Positions 20,411-35,400 of a stretch of 64,000 nucleotides of DNA are shown in pieces. The notes below the pieces were generated by a model. That model saw nothing but the letters and a program-made list of their open reading frames with translations, ran no database searches and had not been told where the DNA came from. Each line of letters starts with the position of its first letter. Within the stretch, counting starts at the first letter, position 1. The position numbers and the translations under genes were made by a program. Source of the stretch: Owenia fusiformis (lineage: Eukaryota > Annelida > Polychaeta > Sabellida > Oweniidae); contig CAIIXF020000012.1 in assembly GCA_903813345.2 (NCBI GenBank), positions 19,537,520 through 19,601,519 on the forward strand. Direction: 5' to 3'.

Positions 20411-23400
20411 ATGTCATTTAAAAGTGATGAGGATGCCACAACGAAGGCTGTGAAGGAGTGCAAGATTGCTCAAATGATGATCGATTTAAATGCTAAACAT
20501 TTAGAAGGTCTAAGAACGCAATGTTCCATGACGCAGAATGTAACTCAACAGGAGATACAGCAAGCAGAGGTAATGTATTTATAAACGATATATAGAGTAT
20601 ATTAATATAGAAACGCTCCAGGCTATAGTCTATGACTGCCAGCTATCTCATTCAAAACCCAAAGATTCTAAATCTAGGATGCATTGAGGAAGTTTTAGCT
20701 CAGCTTGCTCTTAGCTAAATGTTAGTACAGTACTGTCAACCCCCAAAGATTTTCTCGCGGGGCAGATTTTTTAGACCCAGTGTCCAAAATTCGTGGGATT
20801 TTGTGGGACATCCACCTAATTTTGCGGGACATTAGAGGCATTTGCGTGATTGCGCTAATAGGCCAAATTTTGATCAAATTCGCGGGATATTCACCTCAAT
20901 TGGTGGGATTTTGCTGGACATTCAAGGGATTTGCGTGATTGGGACTTATAAATGTAAAAGTACTCAAATCAAACTTTCAGATACTGATTAATCAAATATA
21001 ATGCACTTACTTAAATAAACGTCAACACAATTTCCCACAATACGCATGGTAATGATTTTCTTCCGTTCTCTCGTCCCAGGTCTCTAGTCTCGTTTACATT
21101 AACATTAACTTCATGAAAAATGAAAGCACTGAGGAAGAGTAAGTAACGCATACAGGTTTTAATAATAATTTAGACAGTGCTTACAAAATTCAGTGTAACA
21201 CACATAACTTTTGTAATACTTTTAGATGAAGTTTCGAGAGACTGGGAAAATATGAACATCAAAAAGTGGCGACATATTGTTCTAGTCATTAACAAAAAAG
21301 TGAATGGCTTGCGGTGTCTGGAACAAAATCTTACAAATGGCATTAGTGGTGACATTTTGTGTTTACGCATTGTTTGTTATTTGGAAAGTAAGCTATGTGT
21401 CCATTAGGGATCCCACGATTGCTCGATGCACCGATATAATCGCTAGAAATCACCTCCAATTCGATTAATCGATATGGATCCTCTATTTTCGATATTATCG
21501 ATAATCGTTTTTCAAACCAACTCACCCGTTAAGTAAGTAAAAGAGCTCAATCAAACCAAAATTGACACAGCAAAACTCCGCGAAAAATTAAAAATATTTT
21601 GAAGAGCTAACATGACACGCCACATATTTTCGTGATTCAAACCGAACGTGAACTTTTTAACAATAAATGGATTTTTAATAATTTTGCGAACATTTGTAAT
21701 TGTAGATCCCCTATGTGCATTTTCACACCAAATATTATTCCATAAATGATCTTAATACGTAATAAATGCGATAGGGCCCTAGACGAATCTTTATTTTAAT
21801 GTTTTAAGATGTTATTGTATCTTTTCAATTTGCAATATATTTAGCGAACGACAATCAAACATGACGTTCGAATATTTAATGAACAGCGAAACCTCAGCGA
21901 GGTTTAAAACTTTAAATCCTGTAAATTTCACGGACGTCAAGTAAGTTTCTGGCGAAAGCCGGAACATAGATTATTTAGTGCTCCAGCTTTCGCCAGAAAT
22001 GTACTTGACGTCCGTGGTAAATTTGCTGATATACCTAATATGGGGAACACCATCGCAATAAACACAACCCAAAAGGTAAGTCTGAGGTGTGGAGGTCTTT
22101 AAAACCCAACAATCAATAACAACACAACTTTCTATGCTCAGAAGAGTAACTTTGAATTTTTTTAGTGGGGGGACTCGAACCCCCCCCCCCCCCCCCACAT
22201 GTAAACACAGACATTTACATGAATGTGTATTGAATCGTTTGTATCGAATCGTTTTCATAATATCGAGATACGTATCGAATCGAAACAAAATGTATCGTGG
22301 GATCCCTAGTGTCCATCACACCATTGGAAAGCTTACTTTTTAAATTACGCAAGGACAATATTGTGCAATTCATTTTTTATTCAAATCAGACCTCAGTTAG
22401 AAGGTCATGCAAAATGAGGTAAACTTTTTGCTCATCCCATTCGCCTTCAAAACCTTACACAATTTCGAAAATTTTAAAAGCTTCCATATAAGAAAATTCG
22501 AATTGTGATTGTTACACAATTATGATGTCATGAATGCAAATGGTTAATTGAACAAAATGTGTTCTGATCATTATTTCAAAAGTTATCCCAATTTAAGCTA
22601 ACAGTGCAAGGGTAAAGTATTACGTCTTACAACATACAAGGGTTGTTCAAAAAGTTTTGCACAAATATGTCTAATTGTGAAAATAATGGACCAATCTTGT
22701 TCATAGTTGGTATGTATGTGCCCATATCTTATTCCCTTACACTGTCAAAGTTTCATGTATACACGCCTACTAATTAACATTTTACGGTTGCTATAGTAAC
22801 CACGGTGATGACGCTATGGTACATATCATTTTGTAAAAGATAACTAGTAACACATAAAGATCAATGTTACTAAGCACGCTAAATTAACTTTCATAAACTG
22901 TCAATTTAAATGTAAACAATTTCTAGTATTGTTCTCAATGGAAAATGTGAATCTTATCTCAGTATTCCCCAGCTTGTTTTCTTTGATTACGTGAAAGAAT
23001 GACCGTAAACATACTCTTCAAACATCTTGAACAAATCACCTGATTTTGTGACGTTATCAAAGTTCTCATGCATTCAGGAAACATTTGAGAATATGGCTTT
23101 GAATAATAAAGTTGGAGCAAAAAACATTGATAGAATACATGATAAAGAATGGGGAAACAGTATTTCACAAGTTATACTCATTCATGATTAGGACATATTG
23201 CATATGATGACTCCAATAGGGTCTGCTAAGTATTCCAAGATGGAATAAGTGAAGGGAAATGTATTGAGGGTAGCTGTACTTATGAGAGGGCTTGATATCC
23301 TATAGGTAGGATGGTTCAGACATTTGCTTATGGACTGGACGTAATGCTACAAGTATAATGCATTACTGAAAGGACTAGACTATATGTTAAGTACTGTATA

Positions 23401-26400
23401 TTTAGATTAAATATAAATTAGTTATAATATAACCTGATTAACAGCTGAAAGAACAAAGATTGACTGAATCATTTCAGTCTATAAAGGCATTCACAAAATC
23501 AATTTAATCTAATGACGTCATATGTACCATGGGGCCATTGGTTCAAATTTTTAAGTCAATGTATCTCAGGAAGTATATTGCTTATGGTCCTGAAATTTCA
23601 TATAAGCTTGTAAGAAGGGTAATACTATATCTGTATGAAATTTCACATAAAAATGATAAAATCTCTTCTCTTGAAAAGCTGTCGTGCAAGACTTTTCGAA
23701 CGACCCTTGTATTTTGCGATGTCGTGATATATTTAACCTTAAAAATATGGTAGATTACAGTAAAACCTGTCTAATCTGAACGCCATTGGGACCGACTAAA
23801 AGCGTTCAGATTAGGAGGTGTTCACATTTCAAGGTTTTTGCATTCGCAATATTCCGGATTCAGAAGAAATGTGAACACATTCTCGGTAAATATTTATAGT
23901 TCTTTTGACCACATAACTTTATGGCATTCCAGAAATTTGAAAATTCAATTCAAATGAATCAAATCATGCTGGAAAGCCCCATTATTAGTGAAACCATTCA
24001 AGATTTTTTTCCAAAGTTTTGATATCATGACAATTTTTGAGCAATTTTGTGAAAAGTGTTCAGGTTAGAAAGATGAATTTTTCAAATATGACTGTTCACT
24101 GTTCAAATTGGGAGGTGTTCACATTTCAAGGTTTTTTTAACATGGGAGTCAATGGGAGGAAAAAATGGGACCGAAAAAAAGTGTTCAGATTAGGAGGTGT
24201 TCGTATTGGCCAGGTGTTCAGATATACAGGTTCTACTGTACATCAAATTATTCTAGAAAAAATAGTATCACTAAAATGCGCATAAAGAATATTATTTAAA
24301 AATGATATATGAAACATATGGTTAAACTTTTTTGATAAGGCTGGGACTAACACTTAAAGGAGACATTAGTACGTATTTATTGAATTGTCCCCAGCCCCAG
24401 GTCCATGCACGTCATATTAGTAATTCCTCCAAACGCCAAAAGCAAGAGCTCTTTCCAAAAGCCATCTTCACTGATCTGATGCAGTTTGGCCACAGTGAAC
24501 ACCATCCATATAATCTCTATTGTAAATCTGTCTTCTAGGGAAGAATGCCTGAATGGATGGTGTTCACTATGAGTTTGGCAGCACTTTTCAAATTAGGTAA
24601 ACTTTACTCCTCATAAGTGCGAAAAAAATGTAACTTCTTATATTTCTTTATATATCTTTGCTGGACATTGCAGGACACAAGAATTTGCCTAATTTTGATC
24701 AAATTCGCGGGAATCCCGCCATTCACGTGACACTTGACAGCTCTGTTAGTCAGTGGTTTGATTTTTGGATTTATTCTCAGTCTACACAGATATATCACTT
24801 ATGAAATTGTTTTTGCAAGGAAGCAAGTTGTAAGAACATGTTCCAAATATTTCCTCTGACTCACTGCAGATATCTTAGAGTCAAAAGTTTTACTACTGAA
24901 TTCAATGTATTTTTTGCGTGCAACTCACAATTATAGCAAATTTCGCAAATCGCGAAAATTTAACATTGCAAAATTTGTCAAATCCCTGTTGATTTGATGA
25001 ATTTGTAATTACCTGGAACTCTGATGCGTTTCTTGATGTGTGAAAGATTCATCTTGTTTTATCTGTTATAAATGGGATACATTGATCTAGAAATTCTAAA
25101 AATGGATGCAATTTACTCAAACAACAGTTGTTGAACATGTGATCCGAAATAATATCATGGGCTTTCTTTTGAATGCCCATGGAAAAATATAGCTACACTT
25201 TTTTGGGACCCTAAGGTCATAGCAAAACGTTTTGCTAAGATTCATCAGGTTTAGCTTAGAACTCTTAAATGTATTTTGAAGAATGAAAAACTGAATTCAA
25301 AGCAAAATAATCTTCTCATTCCGAATGCAATTAATTTTTCTTAAAAAGGGAAATGGGATCACCATTGCTTTAAACTGTGACTTCATAGCCCTTCAGCCAT
25401 TACTTAACTGATGATTCTTTAATTTTCATTCAGATCTACTTCCTCAAAGATATCTTGAAATTCAAATTTTTTAAGACATCTTGACAAGAGTAATGTAAAC
25501 TCACCTGAATTTCTACACTACAGCCATGTTGTTGTCTTTAAAAGTAGCTCCTCATGATAAGCATTTTCATGATTACAATTACTAATATTTAACGAAACAG
25601 GTAATACAGGTAAATTTCAAAACTATAGTAAGCCTAGCCTGAAATGCTGGCAATTTTAGTTACTCAAGTTAAACAGGTTACACGACAGATTGTATGCAGG
25701 ATGTGCGATGATTATATTTTCACCACTTCTGCCAGGGACTAAGTGTACCACAATGGAACCATACAGTGATTTGATCGAAACTGACTATTTAGTACATACA
25801 TATACTTTCAGACGAAGCTTGTCAAGTTATTCAGCAACCAATTGGTGGCAAAGGCTCGGCTGGCCAGAAACAGCAAAACCTCTGAGAGTCAACTATCCAA
25901 GTACCCCAAGACTGATCAGTGGTTAAAGATAGTGGGCATTCCACAGAACTCTATACTGGTATGTGCAATTACTTATTGGGACTTATACAGGGTGGGCCAA
26001 AAATGACCACAACTCAATCTATGTACATGTACTTGTATAAGATAACATAATTTAAAATGTTAAGTAAGACAATATGAATTCCATTAAAATGATATATTAA
26101 TAAATTAAATGATTATTAATAAAAATTCAATTAAAAAATTTAATTAACCACACCTGGACTTTGAAAACATGGAGGTTAAGTTAATGTAAAAATGATTTTA
26201 TATTTGAGGTATGTTCGAGAGTGTTGCAATAATATAGTACTATATTTCATGGTGTTAAGAAATTCATAAAATATTTTTTGATGCTCCAGTGTGCTACAGA
26301 ACAGATATAAACATATTATCTTGATAGGTTACAGGGTGTTACAGAACAGATAAAAATATATAATTTTGATATGTTCCAGGGTGTCACAGAAAAAGGGCAT

Positions 26401-29400
26401 AGTCTAGAAGAGATGATTCAGATGTCTTCATGGGACATTATGGACTTACTAAAGCCATACAATGTACAACAAGATGAATGTGTAAAACTCACATCAGCAT
26501 TGAAAAATCTCAGAAATTGGACAGGTATGTAGTTACCCTGAAGGCTAGAGGAAGACGTAGTATGAATAACTTTGCTATTTCAAAGAGCTTAAAAATCTCT
26601 AAGTAGAATTTTGATTGAAATTGAATTTAAAAAAATGAAATTACGGTTTTAGATGTGCTATTCCTTCTTTACAATAATGTTGTTTAAGTTTTAAATAAAC
26701 TATAAAGTGAAAAAGTAAGTCCAATGCACAATGTGCAGCAATCAAATTATGTATCTGCCATGTATTTTACTCTTGTTAAATCATTATATACCCTTTTCAT
26801 TACTCCTTACCATTATAAAAAATAAAAATTATATTTGTTCTTAATGTTGATACCTTGACAACCCAAAATAGTTAAAATAAATCTTTTTTCCAGATAAGCA
26901 ACTTAGTCAAGATATGAAAATAAGAGACAATGACGTTGACCTGCATTGGACATCTTATAAACTGACCAATAGCAGCCCTTATAGTGGTACATCTCCCAAG
27001 ATGCATCGTGATACACGGCCATCAACTTCGTCACTTCCCCCTGATACTTATTTCAATGCTCAACATAACCAAGATACGAATCCAACGCCACCACATTCTA
27101 CACCTGCTTCACCCACACCCTTTTCTCCCTCAAGGCGGAAAGGAACCCCACCCCCTACACCTCCTCTAGTCCGACCGAAAAAGTTCCCAACCACGCCACC
27201 CCCGAAGAAAAAAATGCAGTTATTTCCAGAAGCGTATTCTCCAAATCCACTGAAGAAAAGCAAGTCACATGAATCGCAACTAGGCAATAGGGTAGTTGAT
27301 ACTGATGTTCCAAAGTAAGTCTAATTGATATTTTGTACGACACATTGAACATTAAACACAATACACTGTAAGGATTTACATAATGGTAAGATAGATGGTT
27401 CAAAATTGAATTGTAGAAATTATGTAGAAATGTAAAAATGACATTTTCCAAAAATCAGTATGATTTAATATTATCTTTTTCAATATGGACCTGTTTTTAG
27501 AAAAGAACATTTATGTTCAAGTCATTATGATAAAAATAGTGTCTCATAACAAGTTATGCACATGGTTCTAATTGGTTGTTCTATAATTATTCCATTGTAC
27601 AAAACTATTCAATTTCAGGATGGATAAGAAGAAACCAACCAATCTGAATCTTAGTAGTGACACATTATTTCAAAATCGAAGGCGTTCAGCAGAGGGGGAA
27701 AGTGGTAACAGCAGAGGACCATCTGGCTGTGCCAGTCCCAATACTTCCTCCCCTATTCGCTCCCCACCATATCAACAGCCTGACCAATACAGTCTTAATG
27801 ATGATATGTATCAGGGAACAAGTAAGTTGTTTTTATTATCATTTTTTGATGTTATTTCAAATAAGAAATCATAAACAATTTTTTCAAAATTGACAACAGA
27901 CCTAGATTAATCTTACTTTTGCTTGGACAGATTGCCACCAACAACCTATGACATTATCAATCTAGCCAATGTATCATAGTGTCTCTGATCTATCAAAAGG
28001 TGGCAGGGTTTATTGGGAAGGTATTCCCACCCCAGCTCAGAGCTCTTCCCCCATTCTATCCAAACTGCTAGGGACTTGTATAAATGTCCTTGTTGCAGTA
28101 AGCGCTTGTAGATGCTACTTGGGCAACCATTTGAATAATGTCACTGTACATCAATTGTAATGTTGAATAATATAAGAAAAATAATAGTGATACCAGGGTT
28201 AGTTCACTATATGATCTTGAGATGATTACTTCTTGTGGATTTCACCTCAATATCAGAAAATTTTCTCATCTTATATTGTTTTGTTTCAGAATTGCTTGTT
28301 CCAAAATCACCACGGACACCAGTAGGCAATCGATCTATGTTGCACTCCATTAGTCACAGGTGAAGCCTTAATCTTATTTTCAAAAGTAGAATCAGAGATA
28401 TTATACAAGGGGTGATCCAAAAGTTTTGGATGCCCCACCGTTGGTTTTTAATAAAATTACTTGAAACTTTCCAGTAATAAAGATCAACAAACTAACTACT
28501 CTGAGTATTAATTTCAAGAAGAAATTATGTATTTCATGTATTTTTCTAGAAAATTTTTGATAAAGGGACCCTTAAAATACGCAAATAACATTAAAAGTGT
28601 TCATATGACAAATACAGGTGCACAACGTAACACCAGGAATTGTATTTTCCGATTTTGCAATCTGAGTGTCATCTGCATTCATCATCTTCACGTATTTACT
28701 TTTCAACATTCTTTTCATGTATATAGTTTATTTTTCTATTTCAGCCTGGTGTACAGGATCCAGAAAACACTTCAGTTAGGATGTATTAACAAGACTTCTA
28801 TTATATTAATAAAATGATGTTATTTTCTTATTTTAGGTTTACAAACACTTTTAAGATAACCACTTGTGATTTTTGTAAAAGGCAGATGTTTCTGGGATTC
28901 AAATGTCGAGAGTGCAAGTAAGAATGCGGCGGTGTCTCATGGCTCTGTAAATTATTTTGGGCACATCATCGCTGGTGTCGTTAACGGTGTCTTGTTATTT
29001 TTTAATTTCTGCATGTTTAGTTTTTATCTCTATATGTGCAGAGTATCGAGCATTTTTTTGTGTTATGTTTTGACAATTTGTGTGTTAGAGAGTCGGGGAA
29101 CATAAAGGTGTCCTGTTGTAATGCTAGAGAACCTTTACTGACAACATTGCCTTGTATCTATGCAGCATCACAGAGTGAGTTTGCTTCAAATGATGATATA
29201 AAAGTAGATAGACTGAACATAAATTGTGTCCTATATTTGGCAAATAATGGAAAGTCCAGTGACCTAGGGCATTTTTGAATATTGAAAGAATAATCAGCAT
29301 TACAATTAGCAAAATTTCAGAATTGTATTTCTCCAAATCCAAAAGTTGGATTTTCATTCAATTAAAAGTATTCAATGATATTTTTAGGAATAGATATAAA

Positions 29401-32400
29401 TGTTGTACACATTTGAACATTTAGATGACTTCCATTGCTGTCATAGATGTAATACATTTTCCAAAAATATTTGCAAAAATCTAGTTTTGTGTTTGAACTG
29501 ACTCCCCCAGTTTGGACCTTCACTTGCTTTAAAAAGCAAGACCTTCTTGAAAAAACAGAAATCATCCGCGTTTGGGTTGACTGAATTGAAACCTCCCTTA
29601 TAAAAAATTCAACCTTGAAAGTCCGAATTTAAACCATTTCCATCAATCATTGAATACTGATTGTTTCAACTACTAAGATCAAAGGAAAAACCATTGTACA
29701 ATGATAAGCAATCATTGTGCAACCATTGTGTTCAACCAAGCGATGTCAACTCTTTTTCAACGACTGCGCAACCGTTTCTATACAATCGTTGTAATCTGCA
29801 ACCATTGTAAACTGCAACCATTTCACATTGAAATGTAAATGGTTGCAATATGTTTTGTTCAATGATTGGATAGTTCAACCCCTGCAACCATCCTGAATTA
29901 GTATCGTTCCAAAAAATTATCATTTTACCTGAATTAAAAAAATTATCTTTAAGTAACGATTTGGATCTACCTCTATTCAACAACAGTATATTAGGATATT
30001 TTTCTGCAAACATACATGCATGTTTATCATAGTAAATTACTAAATTTAGTTTAGTTCTCTGTCATTTACATTATTTACACAATTAAAACTACTATAAGTG
30101 TTCATAAAAGTGACACTTCTGGCAATGTTCATTATACTATTACCAGTACTAGTATTCATTAAACCATTGTTAGTATTCATTAAACTATTCGAAGTATTCA
30201 ATAAACTATTGAGAGTATTCATTAAACTTTTGGCAGTATTCAATGAACTATTGGCAGTATTCTATAAACTATTGCCAGTATTCATTAAACTATTGCCAGT
30301 ATTCAATAAACTATTGCCAACATTCATTATAATATTGTCAGTATTCGATATACTATTGCCAGTATTCATTACATTATTGCCAGTATTCAATGAACTAATT
30401 GTTAGTATTCATTATGATATTGCAGTATTCAATAACTTTTCCCAGTATTCATTAAACTATTGCCAGTATTCATTAAACTATCGACAGTATTCATTAAGCT
30501 ATTGGTAGTATTCAGTTAACTATTGGCAAAATTCAACACAATATTGGCATGTTCATCAGCTAAATCTGTCCTTATCTCAGATTTAATTACCATGTTCTTT
30601 CTTGGCAAATATTTTTTATAATAATGCTTGATACAATAATACCTTCTACATGTTAATATTCTCATGGGTTTAGGCAAATCAGTATGCTTGAACAGCCAAT
30701 TAAAATGGTTGAACAGCTAATTAAAACGGTTGAACAGCTAATTAAAACGATTGAATGGCTAATTAAAATGCTTGACCAGAAATAGGGTTCATAGTCCTAG
30801 TTTCTGTTATATTTATTTTCAGCTTATGTTATACGATATATTTATTTATATTTTCTATTTCATGCAGAGGGGGGGGGGGGGGGCTTAAAAATTTAAAAAG
30901 TGTTTTCAGATTTTTGAGGGTTTATTTCTTTATTCAATTACTTTAATAAGTGCTAAGAAATCTCAAATAGCAAATATATGAAACTGCAGATAATATTTTC
31001 AGAATTTTTGTATTTCATTTTTATTTAGTTAATTTTACCATGGGCATTCAATAGATTGAAAGTCCATGGTTTTATTGTATTCACTAGGGCAGAGCATTTG
31101 TACTGAAAGGTGTTTTCAATTTAAATAATACGTGTCAATTGAAAAATAGAAAAACGGGGCTTATTTTTCAAAACTCTAAACTTGAAAAAATCTGGAGGAA
31201 AATAAGGGAGATTTTCGTTTTTTGTTTATGGATTAAGTTATTGTTCTTTGGCAAATTATTTATCAAGTTCTGTGTATGGAATAATTAAATTACATAGGAT
31301 GCTTCCTTTATAGCAGACTAACCAAACTGAGAGTCTCTCTGTTACAAGAATAAGGTTTGTATAAGGTTTGTTTTGCCTTGCCAAATTATTTTTGTTTTGT
31401 TTATGGATTAATGGATTAATAAAGTTTCTTTATACACATCCTTCAAAGCAGACTCTAATCAAACTAGAGAGACCGAGTCTTACTGTAATCAGAGTTTTTT
31501 AAGTTATGCCTATCGACTTAATTATTTAAAAACACGTAATGTCTGATTGCATTTTCAAATCGAAAACATCAAATCAATAAACAGATTATTTTCTGATTGA
31601 AGGATTTCTTCCTTCCAGACACATCTTCCTTCCTTTATAATTGTGATGATTACAAGGTGAAGTATAATCAAAATTATTTCAAATGTTTTTGCAATAACTT
31701 GCAGGGAGGGATTTTGTAAAAATGATAGTCATGGCAGCGAAGGGATTTCCCATGCCTTAATATTGCTGTTATCTAGATAATATACATGTGAGTGAGACAA
31801 TCACTATCCTTCAAAGTTAGATGGAAATTGGTTCAATATATTTTCATTCACAAGACAAGTTTACTAAACTATTTCAATACTTTAAATATCTTTTTGATCA
31901 AACCATTTAGATTCTGACATGTATGCATGAAATACATACATTTAAAATATATATTTTAAAGAGCAATATAATTATTTTATGTTGTATTGAGATAATATTG
32001 CCATAGTTTTAAAGGGTTGCATTTGATTGAAACGGTTGCAAGAAATGCAATCAAAATTGTCAAGCGTTTACAATGGTTACATATGATTGAAACATTTTCA
32101 ATGAGTTTACAACCAAAATTGTAATGGTTGCATCGTAACCGTTGGCATGGTTGCATAAATGATCGGATCAATGATTGTGCAACGATTGTGCAACGGTTTA
32201 AATTCGGACTTTCAAGGTTGAATTTTTTATAAGGGCTAATTCAAAGCTATGGGGGTTAAAAGATTCAAGGCAAGTTGTGTTAGAATAAGCCTGTGCTTTA
32301 AATGTTTATTTTTATTTATTTCAGATTTCTGTTTTAGCCAGAATATATTTGAGTTTTCAGTTTTTATTTTGTGTTATATTTTTTTTAGTTTGCTTATTTT

Positions 32401-35400
32401 TAAGTTTATATGTGTTGTAGATTTCAACAGAAGCTTGTCATGGGCACTTGCGAAATTTGTAATAAACATGTGCTCATAGGAAAAATATGTAAATATTGCA
32501 AGTAAGTTTAACACATTGTTGAATCAACATTTTTGAGCAGTAGAAATCCTATGTGCATGTTGCAAGTAAAATTAGTTAATAAATAGATAAATGTTCAATA
32601 GTTTTATTCCAAGATTTTGATACATATTTGAAGCAAGGCAATTGTTGATCAATTCTGAAATATTTAAGCAACAAATTGAGTAGTATTTATACTACCCCAG
32701 AGATCAGATAAAGGGGAATTTATGAAATGATAACCTATAAACTATAAACTGACATAAGAGAAAGCAAAAAATTATAGAAACTGGGGTATATTGGCTAGAA
32801 TTATGTTGTCATACAGCATTGAAACAGTTAACAAAATTGAATGTAGTTTTGGAAAATCCTATTTTTGCCTTTAAACTGTGAGAATGACATTATAACCAAT
32901 AGCTGTTATGAACTTAATTAGTCCATTATTTTTTCATGCAGGTATAAATGCCACAAAGACTGTGCTTCTAAAGCTGCCCCTGCCTGTGGCTTACCACCCG
33001 AGTTCATCGACCATTTCATGAACACATTTCGAGGTAAGCCATGTGATTTTTATTTATATATTCTTAGTTATTTCACCCCAGATGTATTCTGAAATCTCAT
33101 TGGTTTATGTATGGTCACATGATGATATGGAATAAACCTCTTGGACTTGCCTCAATGGCATTTCAAATAATTGAGACTTAAAGCAATGCATATAAAATTG
33201 GAACGTCAACTTGTACACACAAGTTGCACTAAACAAATGCATGTAGTTTTCTCACATAAATAATCATTCAGTTACAATGTTTACTTAGTCTGTTGCAAAG
33301 ACTACACATCATATTGTAATATGCCATTGATAGCTAGTTTTCTATGATACATATTTTAAACAAGCTCGTTTCGTAATAGATATTTGGAGCTAAAACATGT
33401 ATGACATACATAATTTTCTTCAGAAAGCATTATACTGTGCATCGAAATCAAAATAGCCAGCATGCTATTCAATAGACATAATGAGTATAATGATTCCCAT
33501 TGACACCAACGCGAAATTGCAAATCTCCCGTTCTAAACACAGCTCTGAAGCTGATCGGGTATTTGAAGTACACTAAGTAGCGCTTGTTTTGTATACATGC
33601 TATATAAAAATAAGAGAACATTTTAACTAACCTCTTAAAAATATTTCCATTTAGTCTACTCGAATCATGTCATGAAAATAGATCTTATGACTCTTGTCAC
33701 TTTTTCAGAGTCTCCTGATCCCCAGCGTAGAGTAGGTTCCGAGTCTGGGTTTCCTATTATAACAAAGGCTGTTTCAGTCCCAGCCTTTCAAGGTCTGTAT
33801 TTTTAAATACTCTGTATTAATTATTATACTATATATTTGTATATCTATATAAAAGGGACTTGTATACTCTATGTAAAAGGGACTTGTATACTCTATATTA
33901 AAGCCAGTTCAAGATTGCATTTCTGTTCACTTTGTGTCTTGTTTAGTATAACCTTTTTAAGATTTTCAGTGAGAAAAATCAGTCCACTTATCTTAACACT
34001 AAACTACACTATGGACATCATACAATATAAAAATAATACAAGGTGAATGACCATTTTTCAGATTCTGGCTCTACCACATCATCATGCAATTCATCCACCC
34101 CCTCTTCTCCGGTGTTTGCGATCACAACCTCAACATCGGCAACAGCATCATCCCCAGCACACATGTCCGCATCACCAGCAACAAATAGCGCTCAGAAATT
34201 CAATTTCCCTGGTAAGTTAGTCAATCTGATTCTTGAACTTTTTTGAATTGATTTTTTTTATTCTTGAACATATCATAAATCGTGATCCCTGCTCTTTTAT
34301 TTTATTCCACAATGTCACCATGGCAATATTTTGAAAGTAGATTGAATTTGAGGAATCATGATTTATGATACTTTTCAAGAAACATACTATACCCCCACAA
34401 TGCCAATTCTCGATCAGTTAGAACAAAACGTCAAGCTGAACACGTTTACCGTTAGGGGACTAAAACCTATGAAATCAGAGGAAGAAAATAAGCAAATTCT
34501 ACTCAAACTCCTAAACAAGATTGACGTCGAAATGCATTCGTCCGAAATTACAAATGCCTACCCAATCGGAAATGACCTGCTCCTGGTGAAAACATCGAGT
34601 AGAGCTGCGAAACAAAAAGTATTCTGTAATAAATCGAAACTGAAAGGCCTCAAAAGAGATCCAAATGACCCTATTGTTTACTTCAACGAAGACCTGACCA
34701 AAAGAAGAGCCTTGTTATTCAAACGCATGCGGGATTTGAAAAAAGCCGGGAAAATCAAGGGAACATTCACACGTAATGGAGAAATCGTAGTCATTACAAA
34801 TACAAAAGACGCAAAACCCAAAGAAATAAAAAATCTTGAAGACCTCGCCCGACTGGGAGTAACAACTAATTCCGATCAACAAGACAATAAATAGTTTAAT
34901 CTAGTTTTGCTTTTAAATTTGAATGATAAGACATGGACAACTGGCTATTCTCATAATTCTAACCAATTACACTTTCGTACTCATCCGATCCGTATTTACG
35001 ATTAGCGTGTAAATGAAAGGTAAGTTGTTTTTGCTGATTATTTGGAAAACGCACACGTATTCATACAAATTCCCGTATCGGGGACATATTCCCCATATAT
35101 TGTTTTTTTTTTTCTAAAATGTCAACGCCCAACGTTATCAAACTGTGCCATATCAATATTCAAAGTATAAAAACAGGGGGCCCTAACACATTTGAACCTG
35201 CAAACTTCAAAATCGACGAAATCGAAACAAGGTTATGTCTTAGTAAAGGGTTTGACTTTATCTGCATCACGGAAACCTGGCTCAAGCAAGGTTACGACGT
35301 AAATTCAATTGAAATCAATGGCTACGATTTCAGTAGCAAAGAAAGAGAAACTAACGTCGGGGGAGTAGGAGTCTATTATAAGCACGGCCTCCCTGTCAAA

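Noticed and set aside
21080-21138. Possible KSR exon reading VSSLVYINI between AG and GTAAGT
   Set aside because: It ends in the wrong phase for exon 25812, while exon 20569 joins 25812 directly in phase and gives the expected KSR sequence [15 protein letters not shown]. Possibly a minor frame-shifting exon, but not supported.
22160-22195. tRNA-like T-arm (gggggactcgaacccc)
   Set aside because: Only the arm-like word is present, next to a C homopolymer inside the hAT element; no acceptor stem, D-arm or anticodon arm.
34322-34375. Longer, imperfect similarity between 34322-34365 and 38553-38592 as LINE target duplication
   Set aside because: It needs several gaps for a recent element. The exact 10-bp aatgccaatt at 34399 and 38552 fits better and coincides with the point where ORF1-like protein begins.
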